From Aulostomus chinensis (Eukaryota; Chordata; Actinopteri; Syngnathiformes; Aulostomidae), in contig JBBMOA010000018.1 in NCBI GenBank assembly GCA_037954235.1, forward strand, positions 3,600,001 to 3,664,000: a DNA stretch of 64,000 bases. Reading direction: 5' to 3'. The stretch's first letter is position 1; the number at the start of each line of letters is the position of its first letter. Shown here piece after piece: positions 13,332 through 25,041 of the stretch. The notes beneath the pieces are model-generated. The model saw nothing but the letters and a program-made list of their open reading frames with translations, searched no databases and was not told where the DNA came from. The translations under genes and the position numbers were made by a program.

Positions 13332-13332
<1 letters not shown>

Positions 13333-16240
13333 TAAAAGATAACCGTAACCGGATAAAAGATGACCGTGAAAAAATGACGTGTTTGACAGCTCTCTCCTCC
13401 AACACGTCACCATTTTCTTGAAACATAAAGGGAAAGACTGGAATGATGCTGAAACTCTAAAAACGCTGTGTAAACGTCAACTTCTGAGACCTCATCATCA
13501 TCAGCTGGTCACACCCTGAACCTCCCAGTGGTGCCATTTTAACCCAAGTACAACACCAGTAGAACCATTTTATTTTGATAGGGTTCCCATTTTATGCCCA
13601 AGATTTAACAGCGATGGCTTGCTACCACCGTCAAACGCATTGTCACATCACTCGCTTTGATTTTTGGCTGCTACTTGACGTATCAGATGATTTTCAGTTG
13701 AATATGAGCCAGATACAGCCGTTGTTAACGTCCGGCGGCATCGGGAACTCTCAATCATTGCTTCTCGTTATGCTATGAGCTGTAATGAGAAGTGCGGCTG
13801 AATAACGGCTGCTCATCCCTCCAGTGTTTATTTTTGATCGACCTATTTGATCGGACCAAAGTGAGATTGGTTACTTCTGTAGTTGTTTGTCTCACAGCTC
13901 CTCCAGGCGTCTCTGCTGCCATATTAAATTTCACTCTCCGTTAGCGCCGGCGCCACAATCAGCCCGGTACACTTGATGTTCTCGCACTTGACACCACTGA
14001 CAGTCCTGTCACAATTAATGGAAGTGCAATTTTAAAATAAGACGCTCCTACCTTCCTGGGGCCGATTAGCTTCCATCTCATTTCATTTCAGTTTGCCACC
14101 AAAATCAACTCGCCCAACATACATAGCTAATGCTAATGAATAATGAAACACACGTCCACACTGGTTTTCATTAAAGTAACTTAATTTTAGAGTTTTAAAA
14201 TTGCAGAATGACCGTTAAAGTCTTCTCCCCTCAGCTGCCGCATGGTATTGAATTCATCAGCTGACGTGTTGGGAAGCGCCACGGGGGATCGCAATAATTA
14301 AATATTGTGCCAAACATGTAATAATTTAGACTTGGCTGCATTGAATGATACATGAAAGATATTCAGATCATCATAAATGCACCATTTCTTTATGTAAAAT
14401 TCAGACACGCACTACAAAGTTCCAAAGTTAGCACACAGGAAAAGTTTTATAAGAAGTAAAACTGCAGAGTCGACCCAGCAGGCTCAGCTCGCCCTCAGAC
14501 ATCAGCCAGATGTTGAGTATTAGACACGTGAAGTCATAACCTACATTCAACCAAACATCCGTGCTGAAGCTGGAGGTGGCCAGCTGGTCGACCACACAGA
14601 TGTTGCCCTCCGTCGTGGTGACACAGGAGGGGACGGAGAGCGAAGGCGGTGCATCCCCTGACACTCCTGGATCAACCAGTTTGGGTGAAAAACGAGATCT
14701 GGATCAGAGCTCGTCCGGTCAGAACTCCAGCCGACAAAAAAAACGACACCAAACTCCAGCTCTTCAACAGTGTCTCAGGTGCGGAGGCGTGGGTCCAGGT
14801 CACACGACTTGGACTTGACTCATAAAATCGAATGACTTCAGACTCAACAAAATCATAAGATACCTGCAGATGACTTGTGTCCGAGCCTGGCGCCTGAAAC
14901 ACGCCTGAACCACGCGGGTCCGTCTCATGTCAGCGAGGCGGAGCTTCTAAGCTGCTCTGATGTCAAACGGGACGGGCAGAACTCTTCGTAGCAATTCTAT
15001 GGACTTTCCAAGAACAAAAACAAAGGAAAGCCAGAGATCCTTTGCGTGGTGATGTGTTTGCCCGGAGCGGCAAACGAAGGTCAGAGTTGCCGCTCCGGTT
15101 GATGAGGATGAGACCAGAGGCCGGCCATTCATGTTGGTCCAGTTGTGTTTGTGACACTAACTTTAACATCCAACTGCTTTCTGCTGCCCTCCGCGCTCCT
15201 ACAACGGTCCCTCGAGGACGAATAAAGTTATTTAAATTAAATTGGTATTATTCGGCTCTTACAACTGAGAAGGTTTTAACTGCAAAATGTGAAAAAATGA
15301 TGCAATGAAACTAATTACTTATTCATGGTCAAGAGCAGTGCTTTTTTTTTTTTATCTTGTGGGGAAAAAAATGTTGCTTGTATGTTGTCATTATTCCCTC
15401 ACAGTGGGAGGAGAGGCCCATCTGCAAACGTGCTGGCAAATAAAAGCTCGTAAAATGAAGTTCGTAGATGCCTCAAGCCAGTCAACAAACACTGTGAATT
15501 TTATTTATCTATTTTTTAATCTGTTGACTTGAGAAAATTGTGAAAAGGCCGAGCTATTTTTAATAACACACTGGGACTCGTGAAGGACAAGGAGTCTGGA
15601 GTTTCTGACTTGCTGAACACTTGTTGATCTTCTGTTCACGGCCAGCGAAACGCCTCGTGTGAGTGGACTGATGCTCGCTGACAGCGGGTCATTAGTCCTC
15701 CTGGAATCTTCCGTCAGAGAGAGTTTTAAATCTCGGGCTGTGGCAGCTCTGGGTTTTCATCCCACGCAGCCCAGAGATATTTGAATTGGTCGCCGCAGCA
15801 TTTGTCACTGATAGGGGCTCAACGGAGACTTCATCATCATCAGCTGCTGTTCTTTCAGGACCCTTCACACTAACATTCGTTATGTCACCGCAAAGCTGCG
15901 GCAAAGCAAGAGGAATAGTTGCCTTTAGCAGTTAAAAGGGTGCATTCCCACAGGGAGAACAATAACGACAAACAGATAAATAACCTGACAGCTTCTGGCT
16001 GATATTGACTTATACATTGTCGCCTCATGCATGTGGGCTAGGCGACGCCCAAGAAGGCTGAATAATGATCTTTATTAGAAAACGGAATGACAAACGAGCT
16101 TGCAGCACCCGACACTGAGACTGTACTCAAGATGAGACGTCGTGCTGAACAAAAGAGGCTGCCGACTGACATCAAGTGTGAAATTTTATAGGTGCATGCA
16201 TCCGTGTGGGATGAGAGCGACTGTGTGAACAATTAGCATT

Positions 16241-16278
16241 GTGTGTGTGTGTGTGTGTGTGTGTGCGTGCGTGCGCGC
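16241..16278. repeat. (GT)n microsatellite with GC-interrupted end
   Basis: Pure GT for about 25 bases, then GTGCGTGCGTGCGCGC. Alternating purine-pyrimidine sequence of this kind can adopt Z-DNA. Confidence 0.95.
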
Positions 16279-16634
16279 CAGTGTCATTTGTCTGTAATGG
16301 AAAGCAGGTGTCCAAGCTCTCTGAGTGACAAATTGATCGGCGCAGAAGACAAGATTTTGTCTCAGACAGACTCAGGCTCTCGTTGCTAATGTAACAGCAC
16401 TTAAAATAAGCCGATGCATTATGGGACAAATTATTCCAACAGCCTCACAAGTGTTCTTCCCGTTCATTTGCATCACACCTGCAGGCGGCGGTCGGCGGCA
16501 GGGTTTACAGATAATGTCAGCTCATTATTCTTTCTGTCCTTTCATTCACATGTTGTCTTCCTGTCTGTTTCACATCTTATTACTAAAATGTTCCTCATTT
16601 GCAGTGCAAACCTGCGATGTAAAACCAGCACAAA

Positions 16635-16635
<1 letters not shown>

Positions 16636-16678
<43 letters not shown>
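16636..16678. repeat. (CA)n microsatellite
   Basis: Uninterrupted array of about 21 CA units. The plus-strand 'THTHTH' open frames at 16414-16702 are artefacts of it. Confidence 0.97.
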
Positions 16679-16679
<1 letters not shown>

Positions 16680-17856
16680 CAGTCCATTTCATTCATAATT
16701 GACTGTCTTCCATGCTTGCATTTAAGTAACCCCAATTACCTGATTGCATGTGAGGAGGAAGGAGGGTGGCTGTTGTCAAGGCTTTGACAAAGACAATATG
16801 TCCACCAAAAAAAAGCGCGTTTTTTTTAATGAGCACTTAAAAACCAATGAAGATCTCTCACCCATGTTAGATATTCTTTGACCGCTTTAAATGAAAACAC
16901 GTGATTAGGAGAAGCGCAAGAACCCCTGAGGGAATAAACTCTTCAGGATTAAATTGGCTACTTGAACCTTTAAGAGACGGAGGGAAAAAATAATGAAGCT
17001 GATGAACAAACTGCAAAGTTGCACTAATTGTGTTTTGATTTCCGCCAAGAATCAGACGAGCCAGCAGACGCCACTGTTTTGCTGCTGTCGTCATATCTCC
17101 AGCTGAAAGCATCTGCTGGAGAACGCTGTGATGCTGCCTGCACGCGTGAGAAAATAACTAGCTGACAAACAAAAGCAATAATTGAACTTGTTTTGTAAAA
17201 AGTTGGTGGAAAAGTGAATATCTGAGTAATTCTAAGCATTAAAAACAAGTTTTACATTGAGGATGGTTGGACTTGATCACATTTTCTAATCTACACATCC
17301 TTTACACAACCGGAGGGGTTTGAGAAGTTTGAGAGCACGATAAATGGTGCGTTTGTACCTGTATGGGGACCCTGCAGCCAGGAACACTCAAACTCCTACA
17401 TGTGAACACTGCTTCATTCATCGTGTGGAAGCACCATTGAGCCTTTTAGAAACACACACCAGTTGGCTCTGCCATGTGCAGAGCAATACAGGGCTCTGAG
17501 ACACAAAAACTGCATAAACGCAAGTACAATCTGTTTAAATAAGAGTTAAAATAAACACGTTAATGCACAAGAGGCAGGGGTTTGTAATGACAGTCATTTC
17601 TACCACAGGCTGAATCAATCAAATCGATGTCTGCCCACCATCTTGTGGTTAAAATGATCAATACAGACTCGTCTCAGCTCCAAAGACGGCGCTCCAACCT
17701 GCTGTGTTGTGCTGCCTGGTGAGTTCTTAATGGTAACAGCTGCGGTGTGTATCTGGTTTACTGTCGGGTATATTTGGTTTCTATGGTAATTGCCTCTTGG
17801 GCATAATAGTACACCTACTGCTAACATGATGATAACTGAATTCCCTGAAGCACAAG

Positions 17857-17887
17857 CCGCCACCGCCGCCACCGCCGCCACCGCCAC
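17857..17887. repeat. (CCGCCACCG)n short tandem repeat
   Basis: About three and a half copies of a 9-base unit, also readable as imperfect (CCG/CCA) trinucleotides. On the minus strand it gives an Ala/Val-rich frame (AVAAVAAVAA) with no other coding support. Confidence 0.9.
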
Positions 17888-18452
17888 GCTTGTTATTTCC
17901 AGCTAAACATCTGCTAGAATTAAGGGCAAAAGTTCAAGCAGACATAACTTCAGATCTTAAACGGCAGCTATACTGACACGGCAGATGTTTCCTTTCTGTG
18001 TGTGATGGAGGTTTACTAACCAGCCGCCCCACCACGTAGCCCAGACCCCAGCCGAGTCCAGGTGACCAGACCGGGTCCCGATGAACGTTCCTGCAGCTCT
18101 TTTCATGATGCGTCCTGATCTCGACACTTCCTTTCTTTCGTGGCAGGTGATCGCTAGTTACCCTTGGATATCATTGTGACAGGGCGAGCATAATTACGCA
18201 GGCAGGCCGTTTTGTTGTTGTTTTTCTTTTTAATTATCTTCTCGCAAAACTCTCTCGTCGCCATTTGAATTTTGGTGGTTGCGGCGCCACGCTTCAAACA
18301 ACTCCTCTGACGTATAATTAATTTGAGTTGTTGGACACAACAGAAGAAACGTGTTAATTCTGGGCAACTGAAGTAGAATCACTGTTGGAAATAAGTCGTG
18401 TTTTATCACTCAAAGAGTTGGTTCGTGGTGAGGAAAGACTCCTGCTACCGTG

Positions 18453-18697
18453 AAATGTTCTCACGCTGGTGCCTCTTCTCACCTCAGTCCTCCAGACAGG
18501 GAGCCGAGCCTGATGGCTGTTTGTAACTCCTGCTCCTGACATCTACTGTGCACTTCTTGGAACTGTCAATCAGCCGCAGCTGCAAAGACTTAAGGGGGCG
18601 CACAATAGATGTCAGGGACAAGGAGTTACAAGAAACCATCAGGCTCTGCTTCCTGTCTGGAGGAGTAAAATGGGGGCTGAAAAATGTGAGAACATTT
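18453..18697. repeat. fold-back inverted repeat, ~245 bp
   Basis: The left arm (18488-18552) and right arm (18598-18664) are inverted copies. Both read TCCTCCAGACAGG.AGC.GAGCCTGATGG, then TTGTAACTCCT, then CCTGACATCTA.TGTGC when one is reverse complemented. Identity is roughly 85% over about 65 bases, with a 45-base loop at 18553-18597. A further pair of matching blocks extends the hairpin outward: AAATGTTCTCAC at 18453-18464 and GTGAGAACATTT at 18686-18697. No transposase frame is present. It may be a fold-back MITE, half of a longer decayed palindromic element, or an inverted local duplication. The inverted structure itself is directly visible. Confidence 0.9.
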
Positions 18698-21298
18698 AAA
18701 AGAAAAAGTTTGTAAATTGAGGGCTAAAAAGTCCAGGAGAGTGAGGACAAGAGCGTCTCACGGACGAAGCTCGTTATTCTGTTGGGCCTCATAAAAACGG
18801 GGAACAGCGACGCTCCACCTGCTGGGAATCAAACACCGCTCCCACTCAACCTCCATACATGGAATATTCCTGATGAATAATGATGTCATCAGCAATCCTC
18901 ATTCCCTGCGCCCGTAATACAGCGGCTGGTGGGTGGCGTCCGTCAGGTACACGAACCCAACATTCTACAAGGGTGTGTGGATCGCTAGCTACTCTACACA
19001 CCAGACGACGTTCAACGAGTCAAGAACAACTACAGACAAGAGGCCCCAGGTCTGCATTAAGGATAATTACGCACCCCCCAGTGACTTCAGCTGAACGACG
19101 TGAAGGTCAATTATCTGTAAATAACAGGTGTTCCTGGAAACAGGACAAATAATTAATATTACAGAGATGATTAATGATGCAGATATGTATGATCCCTCCT
19201 GCGGGCTCATAGGTGGAGCTTCATTAATAAGGGCCGAGTCAGTTAGCGCTATTAGCTTCCGGCGCTGTTGTCACTCTCTCCCACCCAGTAATTGTCTGCT
19301 TGATGAGGCGTTTGAGTCGGAGCAGGGGAGGCGACGGATGATTCCCGGATGGAATGACACCAAATCCTTTTCACAACCTTGTCAGATTCTCTCCTGTGCA
19401 TAAGTGAAAAAAAAAACCTGAAGCTTTTAACAGAAGTTGTACAGCCGAAGTGATAAGAACCACCGGGGATCTCACCTCCTCTACTTCTGACTCAGTGGGG
19501 AGTGTCCTTCAATTGCTCCTATTACCTCTGCAGGGAACCACACTAACAGAGAGCAACAGGAACTCTTAAGCCAGCTTTGGCCTTAACAGCGCATACAAAT
19601 AAGCGTTAACTCCTCCCTCCCTCTATTTTTGACAGCTGAAGGCAGATACGACGGTGAATAGAACTCTTCACATCTTGCACTGTTCTAAATATTGAAGTAA
19701 TTCATACCAGCCTCCCATATCCCAATGCGTTTTTTTTTCCCAAGACATAATTTGCACATTTCTCATGCTCCCATTCATCCTTGAGAGAAAAACTGAAGTA
19801 TCGAAGGAGAGACGCGCGCTGCATGTTAATAACCACACAGATGTAGGAAGTCACTTTCCATTTTGTATGCGGCTGACAATTCTGATTGTTTCCGAGTGTT
19901 CTAACCGTCAAGCCGCCACATGAACGTGTGTTCTCCATTAAATCTTGTCCGGTCAATCAATCAGTGCAGCAATGATCTCCTCCCTCTGACAGGAAGTAGA
20001 CTGCGTTGTCAAGAAGAGCACAAGAAACCAGCCCGGGTGTAGTTCAGCATCACAAACACAGGAAGACCAGCCAGACCAGATTTACCTCACCACTGTGTGG
20101 TTCAACTTGAGGATATTTCAGCGGCGCCGATGGTCAGCGTCTCATTAGAGAGTGCGACAGCTGCGGCCAGATGGATGGACAGAGCGAGCTTGCAGTTAAT
20201 AGCGAGAGAAGGACAGTATCGTGGTAAATAATGAGCTCGGGGAGCTTCTCCCATCCCTGGTCCTTCCTGTGTTTAGAGAGGTCACTCACCCGCCGGGCTG
20301 CAGGCTAATTGACTTTTAATGAGTGTCTGATCAAACACACATGCAGCCACGCCGATGGACACGTAAACACTGCGGTCTGTAGGCTGGGAGGGTAATGAGA
20401 GGGGATTAAAAACGTCCTTCAACATCAACGTGCCGACAGACAGCAACTCTACCTGCGTCTGAGGGAGGCTGCCTTCTGAAAGGAGGCGCCCCGGTCTGGT
20501 CTCCACCAACGCGTCAGAAAGTGTTAGAAAAGGTTGATGGAAACGGAGAAATTACAAAAAAACAAAACAAAACAAAATTTAAAAAAACCTCACTCAATCT
20601 GGAAAAAATTGTATTCACGCCGACAGGAGGTTTCAACCATTTTACAAAGAAGAAATTCTTTGCTGCTGTGTTCTTACTGGATATTCCTAAACTTCGTCTT
20701 TGAACAAAAACAACGTCGTGGATACACACCAGCACCGCAAAACAACCACAACTCGCCGAGATCAAATCAAGAATGCAGCCTAAACCTTCACCTCACCGGA
20801 GGACGGAGACATGCTAGATTCACATTTTCTGTTTTGTGATATTTCCAGGATTTGATTGGAAGTCGCTAGGCAATTAATCGGTAACACAACAAGAGAGAAA
20901 TAATGAAAGCCTTTACAGGCTCAATCCTGGTTGGAGGTGACGCAAGTTCTGTAGTGTTGGAAAGTTTGCTTTTTGTCACGTTGCCTTGAAGTGTGAATGG
21001 ATTCACAACATTGTTGGCATCTTTTATTTTCATCAGTTCCTGAGTGAATGGAGTGAAAGTGAATCCTGAATTGGAGGACAACAGCGAGCGCTGACGCCGC
21101 TGAGTCTCACTCAGGTGTTTCAATGCTCCTCGCTGAAGAAAACCTTTGAAAGTTGACCTGTGAAACCGCTTTAGAATCCCCAAAAGGTTGCTGAGGTTGA
21201 GCTACGCACATCATCCGTCAAAACTCTGAATGATTGTTTTTACTGCTATTATCCCGTCGTGTCTGCTGTGGCACAAGAATCATGTAGGTCTCAGCTTG

Positions 21299-21390
21299 GC
21301 CCCGCCCCCTTCAGATGACAACGGGAGGCTGATTCACTCTCGGGCGCGGACGATGACGAGTCTTTCATCACCTTGTCACCGGTGACGTAA
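21299..21390. promoter_or_regulatory. possible regulatory cluster: GC box, 12-bp palindrome, CRE-like site
   Basis: A GGCCCCGCCCCC GC-box-like word lies at about 21298-21309. A perfect 12-base palindrome GTCACCGGTGAC lies at 21375-21386, and it overlaps TGACGTAA (21383-21390), close to a CRE/ATF half-site. The patch also has more CpG than its surroundings. No adjacent transcript can be shown, so a promoter or enhancer role is inference from motifs that also occur by chance. Confidence 0.2.
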
Positions 21391-22457
21391 ATACAGCTCC
21401 TCTTTCCCCACAAGCAGCATGTTGTCTCATCTGAAGATTCCGACACCAAACTGCCACTTCAGTCAGGACCACGACAGTCTAAAAGAAAACTTTTTCTATA
21501 TGCAGTGAGTTTGACCGGATGGCTGCGTTCAGGGACCTCTCTGTCCTTCAGTATGCACGCAGAGCCAAAGGCCTGGAGAACAGCAGCAGCGAGGACCCCC
21601 TCTGGGGTCCACGACACAATTGGCACCAATGACAACAGAAGAGATGCTGAGCGAGTCAGACACAGCATGTGAAGCGGGAGCAGGGCCAGGGGTGGGCTGC
21701 AAGGGGGCATGCCGAAGAGGCAGGAAGGGGCCGAAGCGCGTAAAATCAAGCACCTTGAATGACATTTGCCAACGGAGAAACAGCGGAGCGAGCTGGATCA
21801 GCTGATCATCAGCTGATAGGGGTTTGCGAGCTGAGCTTGACTTTGTGGCCTGATTAAACTAACAGCACGCTCCACTTTTACGACGAGCAAATCAGGAGAA
21901 AATTAACTGCCTCTCTCTGAAACCTGGCAGCGCACCTCTCCTCTGTGCTGAGCCGTCAGTGTGGTTTCACTGCAGGCCTGCCAGACTCGATTCCCAACCA
22001 GATCAACAGAAATATAAAGGGACTTATATGTGAAAGCATGAATTAAAAGTTAAAAGTTGCTTTGATTTGTCTGCACGACGTTCACAACTCTTCCCAAGGT
22101 GGATTGATGAGGCAGAGGCAACCAGGGCCGCTCATTTATCCAGACGCCAAAGCTTTTGTGGCGGTGCATTATTGTTAGTTTCACATTTATCTCATTTCAA
22201 ACCAAATGAATGGAGTTCAGAACAAGAGAGTCGACAAAATAAGAGAAATATTGCAGCTCCTTTGACAAAGAAAGACCTCTGTAAACGGAAGAATAACAGC
22301 GTCGGTGAGTGTGTTGGCTGGTTCCTGCTGCAGTCCCTGAAGGATCCGGCTGATGTTCTGATGGAGAACAGAACACAAACCTCAAATAGAACAAGAATTT
22401 TCTTCCACCAGTTGCAGTATGAATGCAAAGCTGTGATAAGCTCGAGTAAACTGTAGG

Positions 22458-22493
22458 GTGTGTGTGTGTGTGTGTGTGTGTGTAGGGGGGGGG
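22458..22493. repeat. (GT)n microsatellite followed by poly-G
   Basis: About 13 GT units, a TA, then nine G. This is the same GT-then-G arrangement as at 13282-13331. Confidence 0.95.
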
Positions 22494-22665
22494 TGCAATG
22501 CTGCTCTTCCCTTGTGGGACAGTTGCATTGTGGGTAAGGAATATGTTTTGGTGCGAGAAGACCACACGTGAGCAGTAAGAACAGAGAGAGGCAAAGAGAG
22601 GACATTGATAGAGATGTTTTGGTTTAAATCTCCAGGGCTGTTAAAGACTTTAGTGATGTCTCTCA

Positions 22666-22673
<8 letters not shown>

Positions 22674-22747
<74 letters not shown>
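22674..22747. repeat. long (CA)n microsatellite
   Basis: About 37 uninterrupted CA units preceded by CTCTC repeats (about 22656-22673). It is the longest pure dinucleotide array in the window. Confidence 0.98.
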
Positions 22748-22749
<2 letters not shown>

Positions 22750-24539
22750 ATTAAAGAGATAAAAATATTTAAATTGTTGTCCTTTGCTCTCCATAATTTT
22801 TTAAAAAGAGCTGAAAATTTCAGAAAAATATATAAAAACGGCAGAACTTTGTGACCTAGGAAGAAAAAAAGGAAGGAGTTAAAAACTGTCCAAAAAAAAG
22901 TGTGGAAGAAGAAAGAGAAAGGTCAGTACCTGAAATATACAGTATATATAGGAACATATAACCTGGATTATTTTCTCTCTATTTCTCTGCCGCGTCTCAG
23001 TTTCTCCTTCTTCTCCGTCCGTCCTCTGTCTTTCGTCATTCTTTCACTCGCCTGTCCTCTCGCTCCTACCTGAGGCGGTGCGAGCAGCGGTGGGCTTGTG
23101 TAATGATGTTTAATGCGAGCACTGTCACGGGCGCTGTCACGCGCTCACCTCCACGCTGAGCTCGAGACTCCGTCACAGCCAACGAAGCCCAAGTGAAGCT
23201 TCAGTCGCACAAAGACCGATGATGGGAGAGGTTGAAAGGAGGAGCACGGGAGACAGACATCTTTTGAAATCAGGGACAAAGCAAGTCTCGCTTTTAAAGC
23301 CACATGTCTGACAGAGCATCAATCAAAGAATGAGACGTTCAAGGAAACAAGTAAATTTCCCTGTGTCTCCTGCAGAGGTAAATGGAGGCCTGATGGTTTA
23401 CACAGAAAGACGATGCCGTCTAGCGTCTGTCACCCCCAGGAACCTGCATGGGTTTGGATAAATCGTCTGAGTCTGATACGGTCTGATTGTACTCTCATCT
23501 GAGGTGAATGTCAATAGGCATAGTGGTCTCCCTGGATGAGCAGTGCACCTTGGGTAGCGGTGTCATTGACATTTAACTCTGACAGGGATAAAAACCCCTC
23601 TGTGCAGCAATTTATGACGGAGGCCAGCCGTGATGACTTGGCCACGCTCTATTTAGCCACGGTGATAAGTAGAGAGAAATCAGGCCTGTCTCAGTCCTGA
23701 TTGGGCTCATTGTGCAGCCGGAACATCCACCACCAGGACAGCCAGGATGCATGGCAGCAATACGCAGCCCCAGATTAAGATCTGCTGCACGACAAAGTCA
23801 GCCTGACCCTCCGTGAATTAACGTGCTGTACACAGAGCGCAGCTTCAGGGAACCGTCTCTGAAAGGTCTGTGTGACCGTCTTTTCATGTGAAACACACCA
23901 GTCTGACTGAGTGACACGTGTGCACCCCCCGCTGAGTGTCTCCACGGCCGCCGTCTCTCATGAGCGTTGCCTTCATTTGTTACAGTGCAAGCAAATACTT
24001 AAAAACTCTCCCGGGAGAAATTATTTTGTTGTGGTTTGGAGTTGATTTCCTGAATAAAAATGCATCCTGCTTCCCAACTGTAGCTGGATGTGATCCCATT
24101 CACTCCTGAAATGTGCTCGCTCCTTATGAAAGGTCTTGAGATTCCGCTGCTCTGTCCAGCTCATCCTCCTCTCGTTTGCACAGGTCCAAAATAACAAACC
24201 GGCAACAAACAACTCCTGTGAATGTTTGGTTTTCAAAGCGAGGGGAGGCACCGCGTTGGACAGCTGGAATGTCGAAGACGACAGCAGAGGAGAATGTTGA
24301 TTAATGCAGCTGCTTTTGTTTCGGCCGGCTGGAGTCAGAAACCCGCCATGCGCAGAATGATCAGCATGCAGGGGGGAGGTCGGAGCTGTTGCGAGGAGGC
24401 AAGTGATTGGGACCTTCAGAACTGCCCCATGTGCTGCTGATCGAGTTCTGCACTGCAATAATCAAGTCATCACGGCGAGGCGATGGGCCGCAGCACTCAA
24501 AAAGTGCTGGAGGGTTTCTGCTTCAACTAGGTAAAACCA

Positions 24540-24622
24540 GGAACAACCCATTAGGTTTTGGAACCGATCCGGAACCAGATCCAGATCTGTTGGCATCATA
24601 TTGCCCTTGCGGTACAGGAATG
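24540..24622 (+). repeat. relic of 'GATCCGGATCC' dispersed repeat (same family as 30398-30490)
   Basis: GGAACAACCCATTAGGTTTTGG at 24540, followed by GATCCGGAACCAG, aligns with GGAACATGTGATTAACTTTTGG at 30451, followed by GATCTGGATCCAG. Dispersed fish repeats with '..ttaaattttggtggtgatccggatcc..' followed by 'attgcccttggcggaggt' are familiar to me. This copy continues 'atattgcccttgcggtacagg'. The family name and element class are not established from this sequence. Confidence 0.5.
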
Positions 24623-24992
24623 TAAAGAACCACAGGGAACGAGTTCTTTAGATTCCAGTTGTTGGATTCAAGAACACCACGACTAGCAGGGACACAGACA
24701 TCACTTTGAAGCAGCGGCAGCTCAATTGTGCGACATCCTCCCATACGGAGCTGAAATAACTGAACCTGAGGAATAAATGATCCAGAAATCAGTGTTAATG
24801 TTGAGGAACATTTGAGGACAAGAAGAAAGAGACTTTCAGACTTTCTCATGTGAAAGTCTGCTGAGTTCTACGGGAAGAAGCGAGTGTGTTATGGTAAATT
24901 TTCGCTCTGAGCTTTGGACCAACCGGAAGATGTGCAGACGCTACTCAGAACTGATAAGACCACTTAACGTCTACTGCCAGGATTCTTTTTTT

Positions 24993-24996
<4 letters not shown>

Positions 24997-25038
<42 letters not shown>
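24997..25038. repeat. (GT)n microsatellite
   Basis: About 21 uninterrupted GT units after a T-rich lead (ttctttttttcttttg). Confidence 0.97.

Positions 25039-25041
<3 letters not shown>

Larger units (their letters stand above)
9740..18452. other. non-coding stretch with simple repeats
   Basis: No recognisable gene. Contents are A-rich runs (10250-10360), a C tract (11841-11857), a G tract (12039-12048), a GT array running into poly-G (13282-13331), GT/CA arrays (16241-16278, 16636-16678) and a CCGCCA trinucleotide-like array (17857-17887). At 15206-15242 'ctcgaggacgaataaagttatttaaattaaatt' resembles the polyadenylation-like tail of fish non-LTR elements. Upstream of it I see no element body. 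Confidence 0.6.

Noticed and set aside
22674..22747. CRISPR or minisatellite array
   Set aside because: A plain CA dinucleotide run with no spacer-repeat structure. No CRISPR-like spacing was seen anywhere in the window.
24021..24458. 145-codon minus-strand open frame
   Set aside because: No known motif and overlapping plus-strand frames of similar length. Composition gives no sign of codon bias.
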